Shown: positions 1 to 11,396 of the stretch, in pieces
How the letters are laid out: every line of letters begins with the position of its first letter
Position numbering within the stretch: the stretch's first letter is position 1
Assembly: GCF_958979055.1 (NCBI RefSeq)
Contig: NC_084896.1
Span: forward strand, 5,584,501-5,648,500
Direction: 5' to 3'
Length of the DNA stretch: 64,000 nt
DNA from: Alnus glutinosa
Lineage: Eukaryota; Streptophyta; Magnoliopsida; Fagales; Betulaceae
Position numbers and translations under genes: made by a program
The notes under the pieces: generated by a model
Told to the model about the DNA's origin: nothing
Databases searched by the model: none
The model's input: only the letters and a program-made list of their open reading frames with translations

Positions 1-430
1 CCTAAACCTTAAACCCTAACACTAAACCCTTAAAAATAAAAAAAACAAAATCCTACACTTTTAAAGAAACAAATAAAACCTAACCCTAAACCCTAACAAA
101 CCCTAACCCTAAACCCTTTAAAAGAATAAAAAAAATAAAAACACTTACACTTTCTAAAAAAAAACTAAAACCCTACATAAAATAATCCTACACTTTCAAA
201 ACAAAAAATACCCTAAACCCTAACAAACCATAACCCTAACCCTAAACCCTTAAAAATAAAAAATGAAATAATCCTACACTTTCTAAAAAATAAAACCCTA
301 ATTAGGGTTATAACCCTAAACCCTAACCCTAAACCCTTTTAAAAAAAAAATAAAACAATTTCTTACACTTTATAAAAAAAAAAAAAACAAAACTCCTAAA
401 CTCTAGCCATAAACCCTTTAAAAGGGAAAT
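1..430. repeat. Degenerate telomere-like (CCCTAAA) repeat block
   Basis: Short runs of CCCTAAA/CCCTAAC alternate with A-rich spacers and a recurring TCCTACACTTT motif, giving irregular units of roughly 80-110 bp. Plant telomeres are perfect CCCTAAA arrays; these are interrupted and mutated, so this is an interstitial or subtelomere-like repeat rather than a working chromosome end. It abuts the coding part of the CACTA element, and no CACTA 5' terminus is seen between them. The block may therefore belong to the element's 5' region or be a separate repeat cut by the window edge. Confidence 0.7.
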
Positions 431-532
431 AAATTCGTACACCCCATGTTGCGTGACATGCACTATATTTGTACACGTTTATACTGTAAGCCGTATGATT
501 TGTCTTGTCCTCTTAACCCTATACAGATAAAC

Positions 533-3500
533 ATGGACAAGTCTTGGATGTCAACACCTAGGGGTACGACACGGTATAACGATGGGTGTAGGGCGTTTGT
601 GGCATTTGCCGTTAGTAATTGTACGGCCGGCGATGGAAAAATTTACTGCCCATGCAAGTATTGTCGAAATAACCAGCGTCACACTCCTGAGTACGTTCTT
701 GCCCACCTGACTGGAGGTCGGGGGATGAATCCGGGATACAATTTGTGGTATATGCACGGTGAGACTACGACTGGTTCCGCTATTCCTGGTCAGTGTTCGA
801 GTCATCACAGTGGCACAGAGGCCGCTGACCGTAGCACTGAACATGGTGATCATGTCACAGAACATGAGGGTGTCGCCGTGGAACAGGATGATAACATGCA
901 CGCCATGTTGCGTGACGCCTTCGGCGTGCACGATGTTCCTGAAGGGGTCAGTACTCTTCCGCAACAAGTTGATGAAGATACCTCGTGCGGGGACGCATTG
1001 AAGTACCAAGAGCTGTTAAAGACTGCCGAGAAGCCCCTTCACCCTGGTACGAAGCACAGTAAATTGAGTGCTACTGTACACATGTACAACTTGAAGTGCG
1101 TTGGAGGTATTAGTAACAAGATATTTTCAGACATTCTCGAATTCATCAATCAGTTGTTGCCTCCTTGCGATGAGGCATTGCCAGATAACACGTATGAGGC
1201 GAAAAAGTTCCTAAGTGGCATGGGTCTGGGGTATGAGAAGATTCCGGCGTGCCGTAATGACTGTATGTTATTCTGGAAAGACAATAAAGAATTAGATTCA
1301 TGTACCGTATGTGGAGAGTCTAAGTGGAGGGCTGATACACATGTAGATGATGATGGTGAGATCATATCAGCGAGAAAAAAACGTCCGGTGAAGATCTTGA
1401 GGTGGTTTCCACTCATCCCACGGTTGCAGAGGTTATTCATGTCTGAGCATACTGCGCCCCATATGAGATGGCATGCAGAAGGCCGCACTAGGGATGGCGT
1501 ATTGAGGCACCCGGCCGACGGTGAGGCATGGAGATCGTTTGACATTTTACACCCAGATTTTATGGCAGAGAGTAGGAACGTCCGGCTTGGTTTGACAGCA
1601 GATGGATTTAATCCATTTGGGAACATGAGCACATCCCACAGCACATGGCCCGTAATGCTTGTGCCGTACAATTTGCCACCTTGGATGTGCATGAAACAGT
1701 CGTCCTTCATCCTTTCCATGGTTATCCCTGGACCGAGCTCACCAGGTATGGATATTGATGTTTACCTTCAGCCATTGATTGATGAGTTGCTGGAACTGTG
1801 GAATGTAGGGGTACGAACATTCGATGCTTCAAAGAAGGAAAATTTTATTATGTGATCTTAGTTGATGTGGACGATAAACGACTTTCCAGCGTATGCAGAT
1901 TTATCTGGTTGGCCTAACAGGGGTGCGAAGGCATGTCCTTGCTGTATGCAATCGACGCGTTCTATACGCTTAAAGAACGGATGCAAATTTTGCTATATGG
2001 GGCACAGGAGATATCTGCCGCCTGAACATCTGTGGCGGCTTAACAGAAGGACATTTGACGGTACTGAAGAATTTGACAGCGCCCCGATTGTGCCATGCGG
2101 ATACGAGGTTCTCCAACAGTTGGACGGAGTTGCGTTTGGGGATGAGACCGCGGGTAAGAAGAAGAAACGGAAGAAGCGGAAGAAGGGTGCAGGGAGTTCC
2201 GATGTTATATGGAAGAAGAAAAGTATATTTTTCAGATTGCCGTATTGGGAAGACAATTTGCTTCGGCACAATCTTGATGTTATGCACATAGAGAAAAATG
2301 TCATGGACAATATACTTGGCACTATTTTGGATATAAAAGGGAAAACGAAGGACAACTTGGCAGCTCGGCTGGACTTGCAGGAAATGGGGTTGAGACCTAA
2401 GTTGCATCCGTTCACGGCCGCCAATGGTAAAACGTATATTCCCGCTGCCTGTCACACCATGACTAGAGAGGACAAAGAAAGTTTTCTGAAGGTTCTTCGA
2501 AATGTGAGGGTCCCGGACGGATACGCCTCGAACATTTCACGATGTGTTCGGCTGAAGGACCGTACAATTTCCGGGTTGAAGAGCCACGATAGCCACATAC
2601 TGATGCAACAGCTTCTTCCAATTGCACTGCGTAAGTCATTGCCTGATAAAGTTGTTAGACCTCTTGTGGAGATTTCGGCATTTTTTAGAGGCATATGCTC
2701 AACAAAGCTATCACAAGAAGATATGGACCGACTGCAGGGTGACGTCTGTATCACTTTGTGCAAACTAGAACAGATATTCCCTCCAGGGTTTTTTACGAGC
2801 ATGGTCCACTTGGTCGTGCATCTTGTGCGCGAGTGTAGACTCGGCGGACCCGTGCAGTATAGATGGATGTACCCGGCAGAGAGGTAAAATTCGGCGTAAT
2901 ATGTAAATATATAATTTGATTTAAATGTAACCATAATTGACGACAATTAAATTGTCGTGTATGTGTGTACACCAGGAGTCTGGGGCATTTCAAGTCTACT
3001 GTGCGCAATAAAGCGGCTCCTGAGGGGTGCATTGCGGAGGGGTACATAGCGACCGAGCTGGTAACGTTCTGTTCAAGGTATCTGAATAACGCACCAACAT
3101 TCCACAACAGACCTCAGAGGAATCCTGATGGATCCAAGGGGGCGGGCACGCGTGTTACCCTGAACCGGTTGATAATGCACCAGATTCATCGTTATATTGT
3201 GTTCAACTCTGAAGAGTTTCACAATTTACGGACGTAAGTAGTGTTTATATATTTAACAGAATTCGAATAACGCAATTAATTGATTTTACTACATAATTGT
3301 ATACGCTGAATGTAGGATGCACAAAGACGCGCTTAGGCGATCATGCACTAGAGGTCGCATTACGGAGGCTCTTATTGAAGCAGAACATCATGAGCAGTTC
3401 TGCGAATGGTACCCTGCATATGTAAGGAAATAGTTGTAATTTTTAAGTTGGATAAAGTTATGCGGGTTCAATATAATTACCCAATACACGTGTTTAATAT

Positions 3501-4150
3501 TTGTAATTATAACATAGGTCGATGGCCTTGACGATCAACGTAGGGAGGAATTGGGCCACAACTTGGTTATGCGTTGTAGAGGGCTGAAGGAGACAGCGGT
3601 CAAGTACAACAGGTACGTGGTAAATGGGAAATTGTTTCGCACGCTTGCCCATGATGTGGGAAGGAGGACTCAGAACAGCGGCGTATGTGTTCCTACCGTT
3701 GAAGGCGAAACGTACTACGGGCAGTTAACCGATATAGTTGAGGTCGAGTACTATGACAGGACTACGTACGTCCTATTTAAGTGCAATTGGGCAGACCCCA
3801 CGATGGAAAGAGGATTCACAATAGACGAGTATGGCCTAGTGTTTGTCAACTTCAATCACCTCGTCCACAGGGGAGAACTGATTCAGGACGAGCCGTACGT
3901 GCTTACATCTCAGGTGGATCAAGTATTCTACGTCGAAGATGGAAGGAACCCAAATTGGGTTTGTGCGGTTAGGACCAAACCGCGCAACGTGTACGACGTT
4001 GGCCAGGGGGATGGGAGTAATGAGGATGGTACAACCTACCATGATTGCGTACCGCTCGTACTAGCCACTGATGACCTACCCGATACAAATGATGAATTCG
4101 AGTACGACAGGCCCGACATTGATCCGATTGAAGCTCCCGTGATACAATGA
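533..4150 (+). pseudogene. TNP2-like CACTA transposase, two in-frame stops
   Basis: A four-exon model fits: 533-2883, 2976-3233, 3316-3421 and 3518-4150, with GT-AG introns and phase kept throughout. The start is chosen at MDKSWM, the usual beginning of the transposase-associated N-terminal domain (CPCKYC zinc-like motif near residues 40-45). A TNP2-type transposase core follows, then a DUF4218-like part (HNLDVMHIEKNV, about 2270-2300) and a DUF4216-like C-terminal exon. A TGA (1853-1855) and a TAG (1859-1861) interrupt the reading frame just before the conserved MWTINDFPAY stretch; the frame is otherwise open. The TGA could be a CpG-decayed Arg codon (inference). The full-length product, about 1,115 codons, is unlikely to be made without readthrough or splicing around the stops. 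Confidence 0.85.
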
Positions 4151-4347
4151 TTGATGTATTTCTTGTGAGTGTAATTAGCTTGAACTCAACACACTTGACT
4201 GATATATATATTGTTTGTACAATTCGCTTGAACTGAATACGAATTTCTATTATTTGCATAAATTTCGTTGTATAATTTGCATATTCATTAAAAATATATT
4301 ACAAAAAATATTCTAATTAATTTGTCTACATTTGTTCGCAGGTATTG

Positions 4348-7143
4348 ATGGACCAGGGACGCCATCCTTATGCATATCGGGCACCTCGGCCACCCGTGCC
4401 CCCCATGACCACGCCCACTGATTCGACGCCAGTATATACTGCGGCGTGGCCACACCACCCAGACGGGGCTTATAGACCATTGTTGCCGGGTATGGTGGCC
4501 GTGCCCACGTCAGATCACGGGCAGACCAGCACAGCTGGACCTTGCAGCTCTCCATTGTCGGAGCTGCCGACATTATCTCAGATCGGGTTCACCCAACCGG
4601 GTAACGCCTATCGATGGTGGGTGCAAGAGGGGGTGGGGTCACAGGGTTATGCGCCGTACTTTCCGTATACGTATAGTCGACCTATGACGTGTAACCCTGA
4701 TAGTGAGACGCAGGATTGTAGATTTCCACTGTCACAGACCGGGGAGATGCAGATGCCGGCTGTGGGGTTGGGACAGATACCGGCACAGGCGGCGATGCAG
4801 GGCCAGATTTTGGGGCCGAGACAGATGCCAGCATCGGGGGCGAGTCAGGGCCCGGGGCATGTAGAGAGGCAGATGCCGTTACCTGGTGAGAGCCAGATGC
4901 CGCTTTCCGGTGAGAGTCAGATGCCGCTTTCCGGTGAGAGTCAGATGCCAGATGTGGGGGGGAGCCAGACTACCCATGAGGAGGACGTTGCGATGTTGGG
5001 TACCGATCAGTTGGCCCCCGGTAGCCCCCAGGGTATGGATTCAGATGATGATCAGCATCCTCCACCAGCCGGAGAGGTTGGCGAGGAGGTTGCAGGCGAC
5101 CCAGCGACGCAGCACATAGGGACTGGGCAGATTCGGTTGATGGGTAAGTACATATGTAGACATCCTTAAAACTCATATTATGTTACCAAAATATTTTTTT
5201 TGGTTTGGAAAAAAATAACTATTTGATTACATTTTGTTTATATATGTGTGTGTGTGTGTGTGTTATTTAGTGTTAACCAATTAAATTAATGTTGAATATA
5301 TTTTTTCATTAGGGTACAACCCAGACGGGACCATTTATTATGAGGTGATTGACGACCCAGCGAGAAACTGGGTGCTCCCGAGGGGGAAGAAGGTTGTATT
5401 GCAGTACAATGCTGCTATACAACCTGTAGGACGAGCCTGCAATCGTTTTCGGCGGGAAGTGGGCAAGATGATCAGGAGTGGGTCCTACATACACATGCGG
5501 GACGAATGGGCGAGGGTAAATAGGCAGATTAAGCAGGCAATGTGGAACGCACTGATGGTATGTTTATGAATATAATTTAATTATTTATTTGAATTAAACT
5601 TGAGCTTAATGTTTAGGTTGAAGTTTTTAAACCTATAATGCTTTGATTGAAATGTGCAGGAGGAGTTCTATCTACCTGTATCAGTTGACATGCGCAGGGC
5701 ACAACAGGAGGCGTGGAATGATATTGGACGTAAGCACCGCTCGTGGAAGTCGAGGTTCAAAACCCAACTACGAATTGGAGACGATGACACGCCCGAGAGT
5801 ATCCGTGCGAGAATGCCGGAGAAATTTTTTGAGCAGTATGATGCAGAAGATGTAGAATTCCTGCTGAGAGATTGGTGCAGAGAGCATAAAATCGTATGTA
5901 GGCCAAAAAATTGTCAACTATTTTTTAATAACAGTTCATTTAATTTTAGTTTTAATTTAAGTGTGTCAATTGTTACATGTTTATTTTCATGTTCAATGCG
6001 TAGGCAACCTCTGAACGGATGAAGAGGTTGCGGGAGCGGAATGACCTACCCCATTGTGCGGGATCTAAAAGTTATGCCAGATTTAATCACGAGGAGGTAA
6101 TTAAATATATATGTTTATGTTTTTAATATTTGTTGGTAATTGTTTTTCTTTTTCTTTTTCTTTAAACTATTTTTATCGCTATCTGTTTGTTATATATGTC
6201 AACTGCATGACGACAGGCATGTACATCTGGCACGCCCCCCACTCGCGCCGCGTCGTTCATGAAGACCCACACAAAGAAGGACGGCACTTTCGTGAACGAC
6301 CGTACACGGGTCTTATGCGTATGCTACTGATTTAGTTTACTAATATTTTTAAATTATGTGTGATATGTCATTATTCAATATATGACTTTTTCATGTTGAC
6401 GACGTACAGGAGAGGATGACGCAGAGTTTAGCCAGTGATCCAGCCGCCACGCAAAGCGTCTCCGCAGACACGGTGCGTTGGGCACCGAACGACGCTTACG
6501 AACAGGCGATTGGGAGGCCTGAGTATGCAGGGAGGGTTCGGCAGGTTGGCCCGAACGTCACACCTGTTCGAGGGACATGTTTTTCATATAGGCCTCGGTC
6601 ACAGGGGGGACCATCTCAGGGGACGTCTCGGGATTGGGCCGAACAGTCTCGGAAGATGGAAGAGATGCAAGCGGAGCTACATGCTGAGCGAGCGAGGAAT
6701 GACCGGTTGGAGCAGCGCGTGCAACAGTTCGACGGCATAGAGCAGCGCTTGCGAGAGATGGAGGTCTTCATGTCCTCCATGGCAGTACCAGCACCATGTG
6801 TTGGTAATCAGTCTTCTCCTGCACACGTAGGTAGTACGTCGTCCGTTGGTAGTGCATCTGCAGGTATGGTTTATATTGTGTATAGGACAAAATTAATTTC
6901 AATTTGTTTTCATTACCCCTTTAATTTTGCAAGTAATATTATATACTTTAATTGTCTATATTATTTGCAGGTAATTCGACAACGGTTGGTACGTTGTCGC
7001 CTGTTGGACGACAGCTGAGCCAGCACTCCACTGTCGCTACACCTTCGCCCGCTACACCATTCATTGCGCAGCAATCGCCGGTGGGCGAGAACACGCCTGG
7101 GACGGTACCTCGTGATTCGCAGAGACGCCTTTCAGATTTGTAG
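4348..7143 (+). CDS. CACTA second gene, Transposase_24-like DNA-binding protein
   Basis: Seven exons fit in phase (4348-5143, 5313-5557, 5660-5893, 6004-6096, 6217-6318, 6410-6863, 6971-7143) and give about 698 aa with no internal stop. The N-terminal third is Pro/Gln/Met-rich and carries a short tandem repeat (MPLSGESQ units, about 4870-4949). The middle, with [12 protein letters not shown] and [11 protein letters not shown], resembles the Transposase_24 family found next to TNP2 in plant CACTA elements. A heptad-like, Glu/Arg-rich segment near 6650-6770 is probably a coiled coil. In En/Spm the second protein (TNPA) binds subterminal repeats; the same role here is inference. The first ATG after an in-frame non-ATG codon was chosen. 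The donor of exon 5 (6318 or 6309) is the least certain splice site. Confidence 0.7.
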
Positions 7144-7466
7144 ATATTTTGTGTAATTATTTTTTGTTCGTAAATATTTGCTTGTTAACGAATATGTTAT
7201 TAATTATTTGTTTGTGTAGTATGATTTCGTGTTGGTTTTGGGTAAAATAAATGCTGCGTTATTTTGTGGTCGAAAATTACAAAATTTGAAAAATTCAAAA
7301 AAAATTTTAATTAACCCAAATAAATTTTATAAAACAATAAAAAATTTATTTTTTTAAAAAAAAAAACCCAAATTCAGTTTTTTTAATTAAAAATACAATT
7401 AAAAAATTAAATAAAAATTTTAATTAAATAAAAAACTGAATTTAGTTTTTTTTTTAATTAAAAACA
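7144..7466. other. AT-rich 3' region of the CACTA element
   Basis: Probable 3' untranslated and spacer sequence downstream of the second CACTA gene. It is dominated by A/T runs and short AATTAAAAAA-type repeats. No reading frame or other recognisable feature was seen. Confidence 0.6.
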
Positions 7467-7772
7467 TTTTGACACGTGTATCGGAATACACGTGTCAAAT
7501 TTGACACGCGTATTCCAATACGCGTGTCAAACTGTTTTGACACGCGTATCGGAATACACGTGTCAAATTTGACACGTGTATTCCGATACACGTGTCAAAA
7601 AAATTTGACACGCGTATTGGAATACACGTGTCAAATTTGACACGTGTATTCAGATACGCGTGTCAAACTGTGCAGTTTGTAACATGCACATTTGACACGC
7701 GTAATACGCGTGTCAAACTACACGTGTCTAAATGTTTGACACGTGTACGACACTGTACACGTGTCAAACTGC
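7467..7772. repeat. Palindromic subterminal repeats of the CACTA element
   Basis: About ten head-to-head units of a roughly 32-bp imperfect palindrome built from TTTGACACGTGTATTCCGA and its complement. Both TTTGACACGTG and TTTGACACGCG variants occur, and the array decays toward 7772. Subterminal arrays like this are the binding sites of TNPA-type proteins in CACTA elements. Many units contain the palindromic core CACGTG. Confidence 0.85.
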
Positions 7773-7801
7773 ACGTGGCTATTTCATGCGATTTTTGTAG
7801 T

Positions 7802-9520
7802 GGTATATCGGTTGCTTAGGACCAAAGATATGGGGTGGATCCAAAACTACTCAAGGGCATGCCCCAGATGTTATCATTTTGCACTAAACTGTAAAATAGT
7901 ATTGCTGCCTTTTTTTATCCTTTTTATTTTGGGTCCCTTCCCCATTGGGTAAGAAGGAAGTGCGAGGAGCAAATTATGGCTTAATAGATTATGGTCAATA
8001 CATCAAAGCTGTCAATAATACTTCCTATATACCATCTGGGCTTAAGTCAGCATTTGGCCCATTGTTGTAGCTAAGTGGGCTCAGGCCTGAAAAAGGAACA
8101 AGAGGGAAGCGATCTGGGCTATCTTAAGGGCCCAAAAATGAACACTGAAAAAAAGGCCACAAAATTAAAAGTAGGGTATGGCCTATGGGTAACAAAGCAA
8201 TACAAATAATTATATGGATGACCATAGAAGATCATTTTAAAATTGGTGTACAAGATAAGGATGCCAATCTTATTCAGACTTCTTCACAGTCAACCGTAGA
8301 TATTTATATAATTTAAGATTATTGAAAAGTAAAATATAACATAAGAGAAATACTAAATCCCATTTCACCATTATTCTGTTATTCTATTGGGTGAATGGGC
8401 ACTGTCTGTCAACCTGATTAGTTATTTTAGAGTGATAGCATAGATATAATTAGTAAAAAAAAAGCGCTAAAATCACTTATAAAACTCAATCTACTTAACA
8501 GAAAATGTGAGACATAAAGCCGGCCGGTGAATTTATTTATAATACATGTAAAGAAATTCATGTGGACCGTCTGGATGGGTGATAAAGCACGGCTAACCCT
8601 TAGGTTGTGAATGAGTGAAGTGATATACATTAGTTTTAAAAATGGGATATGCTCATCTTTATTTGCCTGCTCAAAGCCATAGGACTAATTTTATGGGATA
8701 TTTTAATTATCACTTTCCTGAGCATATCCTGCTTTTCAAAGGCATGCAATAGCTTCATGAGTGAGAAAGTGACATTTTATTTTGTCCTGTCTTGGGGTCG
8801 ACATCATGGCGGCTTTGGTCTACTAGAATTAAGTAATGCTATAAGGAAGACTCTTATCGTCTTGTCTTTGTGCGATTAGAATTTCTTAAAATTTCTTAAA
8901 ATTTCTTTAAAATTGTAAATTTTCAAATTATATGAATTTAGGTTGTTTCATGCATTAAACGCATGAAAAATGCTACATATTTAAATGTGACATGTTAATA
9001 ATGAGAATTGAGTATATTTTTTTTCAGGTTCTTACACTTTATATATGTCGTGTAAAACTTTGAGCAAAAAAAAACTATCTTTTGGTTTAGTAAAGAAGAA
9101 GCGTCTCCTTAAAAATAAAGAAAACGCCTTTTAGAATGATTTTTTTTTATTGCCTCGATAACTTGTCATATTTTTATTATATAGCATTTTTTTACGTCAT
9201 TCAAAGTAAAAAAGGGCATGAATTCATATAATTTGATAATCTAAAATTTTTTTGTTGGATCAAAATTTAATAATTATCATTGCAAATTCAATGATAATTT
9301 TAAAAGACACATGAATAACATTTAAGATGACACAAATTAAGAAGACATGCCTTCTATCATTACTATCCCATAATTTTTTTACAACGTCCTAAAGATTGAT
9401 ATCCATTTGTGTTGTCAGTTGTGTGTTGTTTTACACGCAATGAGATGACGTATGAGTGTACGGAGTCGAATAATGTTTAATAATTATAATCCATAGTAAT
9501 CATGTACATACAAGAAGCGA
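7802..9520. other. Non-coding flank, partly duplicated upstream of chitinase copy 1
   Basis: No supported gene. The stretch 8251-8345 (GTACAAGATAAGGATGCC onward) has a clear counterpart at about 21431-21535, and 9380-9520 matches 22495-22610. This is therefore the upstream arm of the segmental duplication that carries the chitinase genes. The remainder is AT-rich intergenic DNA. Confidence 0.6.
9440..9451 (+). promoter_or_regulatory. Conserved TGACGT-containing motif upstream of chitinase copy 1
   Basis: The sequence ATGAGATGACGT is shared exactly with the copy 2 promoter (22550-22561) inside a diverged background. TGACGT is the core bound by plant TGA/bZIP factors, which take part in salicylate-type defence responses. 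Function here is inference. Confidence 0.35.
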
Positions 9521-9527
9521 AGATTGA

Positions 9528-9615
9528 CGTGACAGTAAAAATCACCATTAAATGCAACATATATTTTCATTTGTTATTTCATCCGACGATGATAATGGTG
9601 ATTTTCAATGTCACG
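9528..9615. mobile_element. Small fold-back (MITE-like) in chitinase copy 1 promoter
   Basis: CGTGACAGTAAAAATCACCATTA (9528-9550, 23 bases) and the complement of 9593-9615 pair as inverted repeats with two or three mismatches around a loop of about 42 bp. The homologous promoter of copy 2 lacks this segment (it goes directly from AAGATTTTCAAAG near 22610 to the proximal promoter), so it is an insertion in copy 1 or a deletion in copy 2. No clear target duplication was found. Confidence 0.45.
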
Positions 9616-9758
9616 ATAGGCTCTTTTTTCGCCCTTTGTTAAATTAGAGTACCTAGATAAAGTGGGAAGCTGAAATCAGCCATCTTTATTTAAGTAGTCC
9701 AAAACAATTAAAGATAAACAAACAAAACTTTATCCCTCTCTGCCAAGTCCACCCCCAA

Positions 9759-9767
9759 TATAAATAT
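9759..9767 (+). promoter_or_regulatory. TATA box of chitinase copy 1
   Basis: TATAAATAT lies 68 bp before the start codon. The spacing matches the TATAAATA at 22770 in copy 2, 69 bp before its start. Confidence 0.7.
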
Positions 9768-9826
9768 CAAACCACATCAACCTCCTCAAACACCACAGTT
9801 ACTAGAAAGTAGAAACACAAACAAAT

Positions 9827-11396
9827 ATGAAAATGAAGTTTTGGGCCTTGCCAATTCTGTCTTTTTTGCTGTCCTCATTCCAAGGAGGCTCAGCTGAGCA
9901 ATGTGGGACGCAAGCTGGAGGTGCTACGTGCCCAGGTGGGCTGTGCTGCAGCCAGTATGGCTGGTGCGGCACCACCTCTGATTACTGTGCCGACGGTTGC
10001 CAAAGCCAATGCAATGGAGTTGGTGGTGTTGGGGACAACATTGGCGCTCTCATCTCAACGTCTGCATTTGATAATTTGCTCAAACATCGTAACGATGGCG
10101 GCTGCCCAGCCAAGGGGTTCTACACCTATGACGCTTTCATAGCCGCTGCAAAATCCTTTCCCGGCTTTGCTACCACTGGGGACACCGCCACACGTAAAAG
10201 AGAGATAGCTGCTTTCTTAGGCCAAACATCCCATGAAACTACCGGTTTGTTCACATTTAATATTACTGTCGGCATAAACAATTTGTTACAAATATGAAAG
10301 GATTCATAAACAATTTTTTTTTTTTTTTAATCTTATATCTAGCTAGCTGAATTACTGCATTGGCTAGTGAATTAATCTTTGCTGAAACATGTATATGTAG
10401 GGGGGTGGGCAAGTGCACCTGATGGACCATACTCTTGGGGATATTGCCATATCAGGGAACAAAACCCTGGATCATACTGTGCTTCGGATCCGAATTATCC
10501 TTGTGCTTCTGGCAAGCAATATTATGGCCGTGGTCCTGTCCAACTTTCATGGTTAGTGTTCATGACCTCTACAAATTATTACTGTTCTTTCCATTTTAGT
10601 AGTAGTTTAAGAGCTAAGCAATGATATTTATTTAACTGTATACCACTACCATATAATTGGAACAAAGAGAAAGTGAAAATCAGCCCTCAGTTAAAAATAA
10701 ATAAATAAAGAATTGATTTCTTTTTTTCTTGTAAGTTCATTGAAATAATGAAACAAAATACAAAGTAAGAAAGGATACAGCTATTTTCACCAAGAAATTA
10801 AAGGGGGTGAAATTTTACCACTACATAGGAAAAAGAGAGGGAAGGGAGAAATAAGTGGGAATGGGGCCGGAATAAGATTTAGTCGGGACCAATAAACCAA
10901 ATCTGGTCGAATTAGCTGGTCGTGTAACAGGATATTTACTGCCAACATGTTTGTCTTGTACGCTGATTAATTGATCAATTGTGGTGATTTATTTAGGAAC
11001 TACAACTATGGGAGGTGCGGAAAAGCCATAGGAGTAGACCTACTGAACAACCCAGACCGAGTAGCCACTGACGCAGTCATTTCATTCAAGACGGCAATCT
11101 GGTTCTGGATGACTCCACAGTCACCAAAGCCATCTTGCCACGATGTCATCACCGGAAGGTGGAACCCGTCTGGTGCCGACAAGTCCGCCGGCCGGAATCC
11201 CGGGTATGGCGTGGTCACAAACATCATCAACGGCGGCCTCGAGTGTGGGAAAGGTAAGAACCCAAAGGTGGAGGATCGAATTGGGTTCTATAAAAGGTAC
11301 TGCGACATACTTGGGGTTGGCTATGGAGCCAACCTCGACTGCTACAACCAGAGGTCTTTTGGGAATGGTCTCTTGGTCTTGGTCGACACTATGTAG
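9827..11396 (+). CDS. Class I endochitinase (hevein domain + GH19), copy 1
   Basis: Three exons, 9827-10244, 10401-10551 and 10997-11396 (GT-AG, phase kept), encode about 322 aa, the usual class I length. A signal peptide ([23 protein letters not shown], cleavage before EQCG) precedes a hevein-type chitin-binding domain with all eight cysteines and the sugar-contact stretch SQYGWCG. A Gly-rich linker leads into a GH19 catalytic domain. The known catalytic acids of the family fit the Glu in SHETTG (codon just before the exon 1/2 junction) and the Glu in REQNPG. The enzyme hydrolyses beta-1,4-linked N-acetylglucosamine of fungal chitin and is usually defence-related. The C-terminus ends GLLVLVDTM instead of the classical vacuolar signal GLLVDTM because TTGGTC is duplicated. 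Intron 2 (445 bp) is about 330 bp longer than in copy 2. Confidence 0.95.
10611..10943. other. Extra ~333 bp in intron 2 of chitinase copy 1
   Basis: Intron 2 of the two chitinases aligns at both ends (left to TAGTTTAA, right from AACATGTTT), but copy 1 has about 333 bp between them that copy 2 lacks. The sequence is AT-rich with no inverted termini that I can define. It could be an insertion in copy 1 or a deletion in copy 2. Confidence 0.6.

Larger units (their letters stand above)
446..7801 (+). mobile_element. CACTA (En/Spm) DNA transposon, 5' end not identified
   Basis: Two plus-strand gene models typical of plant CACTA elements (TNP2-like transposase, then a Transposase_24-like protein) are followed by an AT-rich stretch, an array of palindromic subterminal repeats (7467-7772) and the sequence TTTTTGTAGTG ending at 7801. 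That is the inverted complement of the canonical CACTACAAAAA terminus. The matching 5' terminus is not seen, so the start given here is only the first supported internal position. The next three bases, GTA, would be the target duplication but cannot be verified without the other end. Confidence 0.85.

Noticed and set aside
1..430. True telomere or chromosome end
   Set aside because: The CCCTAAA units are interrupted and mutated and are followed by ordinary transposon DNA. No long perfect array is seen.
7467..7772. CRISPR-like array, because of regular ~32-bp repeats
   Set aside because: Units are palindromic, adjacent and without unique spacers, and sit at a CACTA end in a plant genome.
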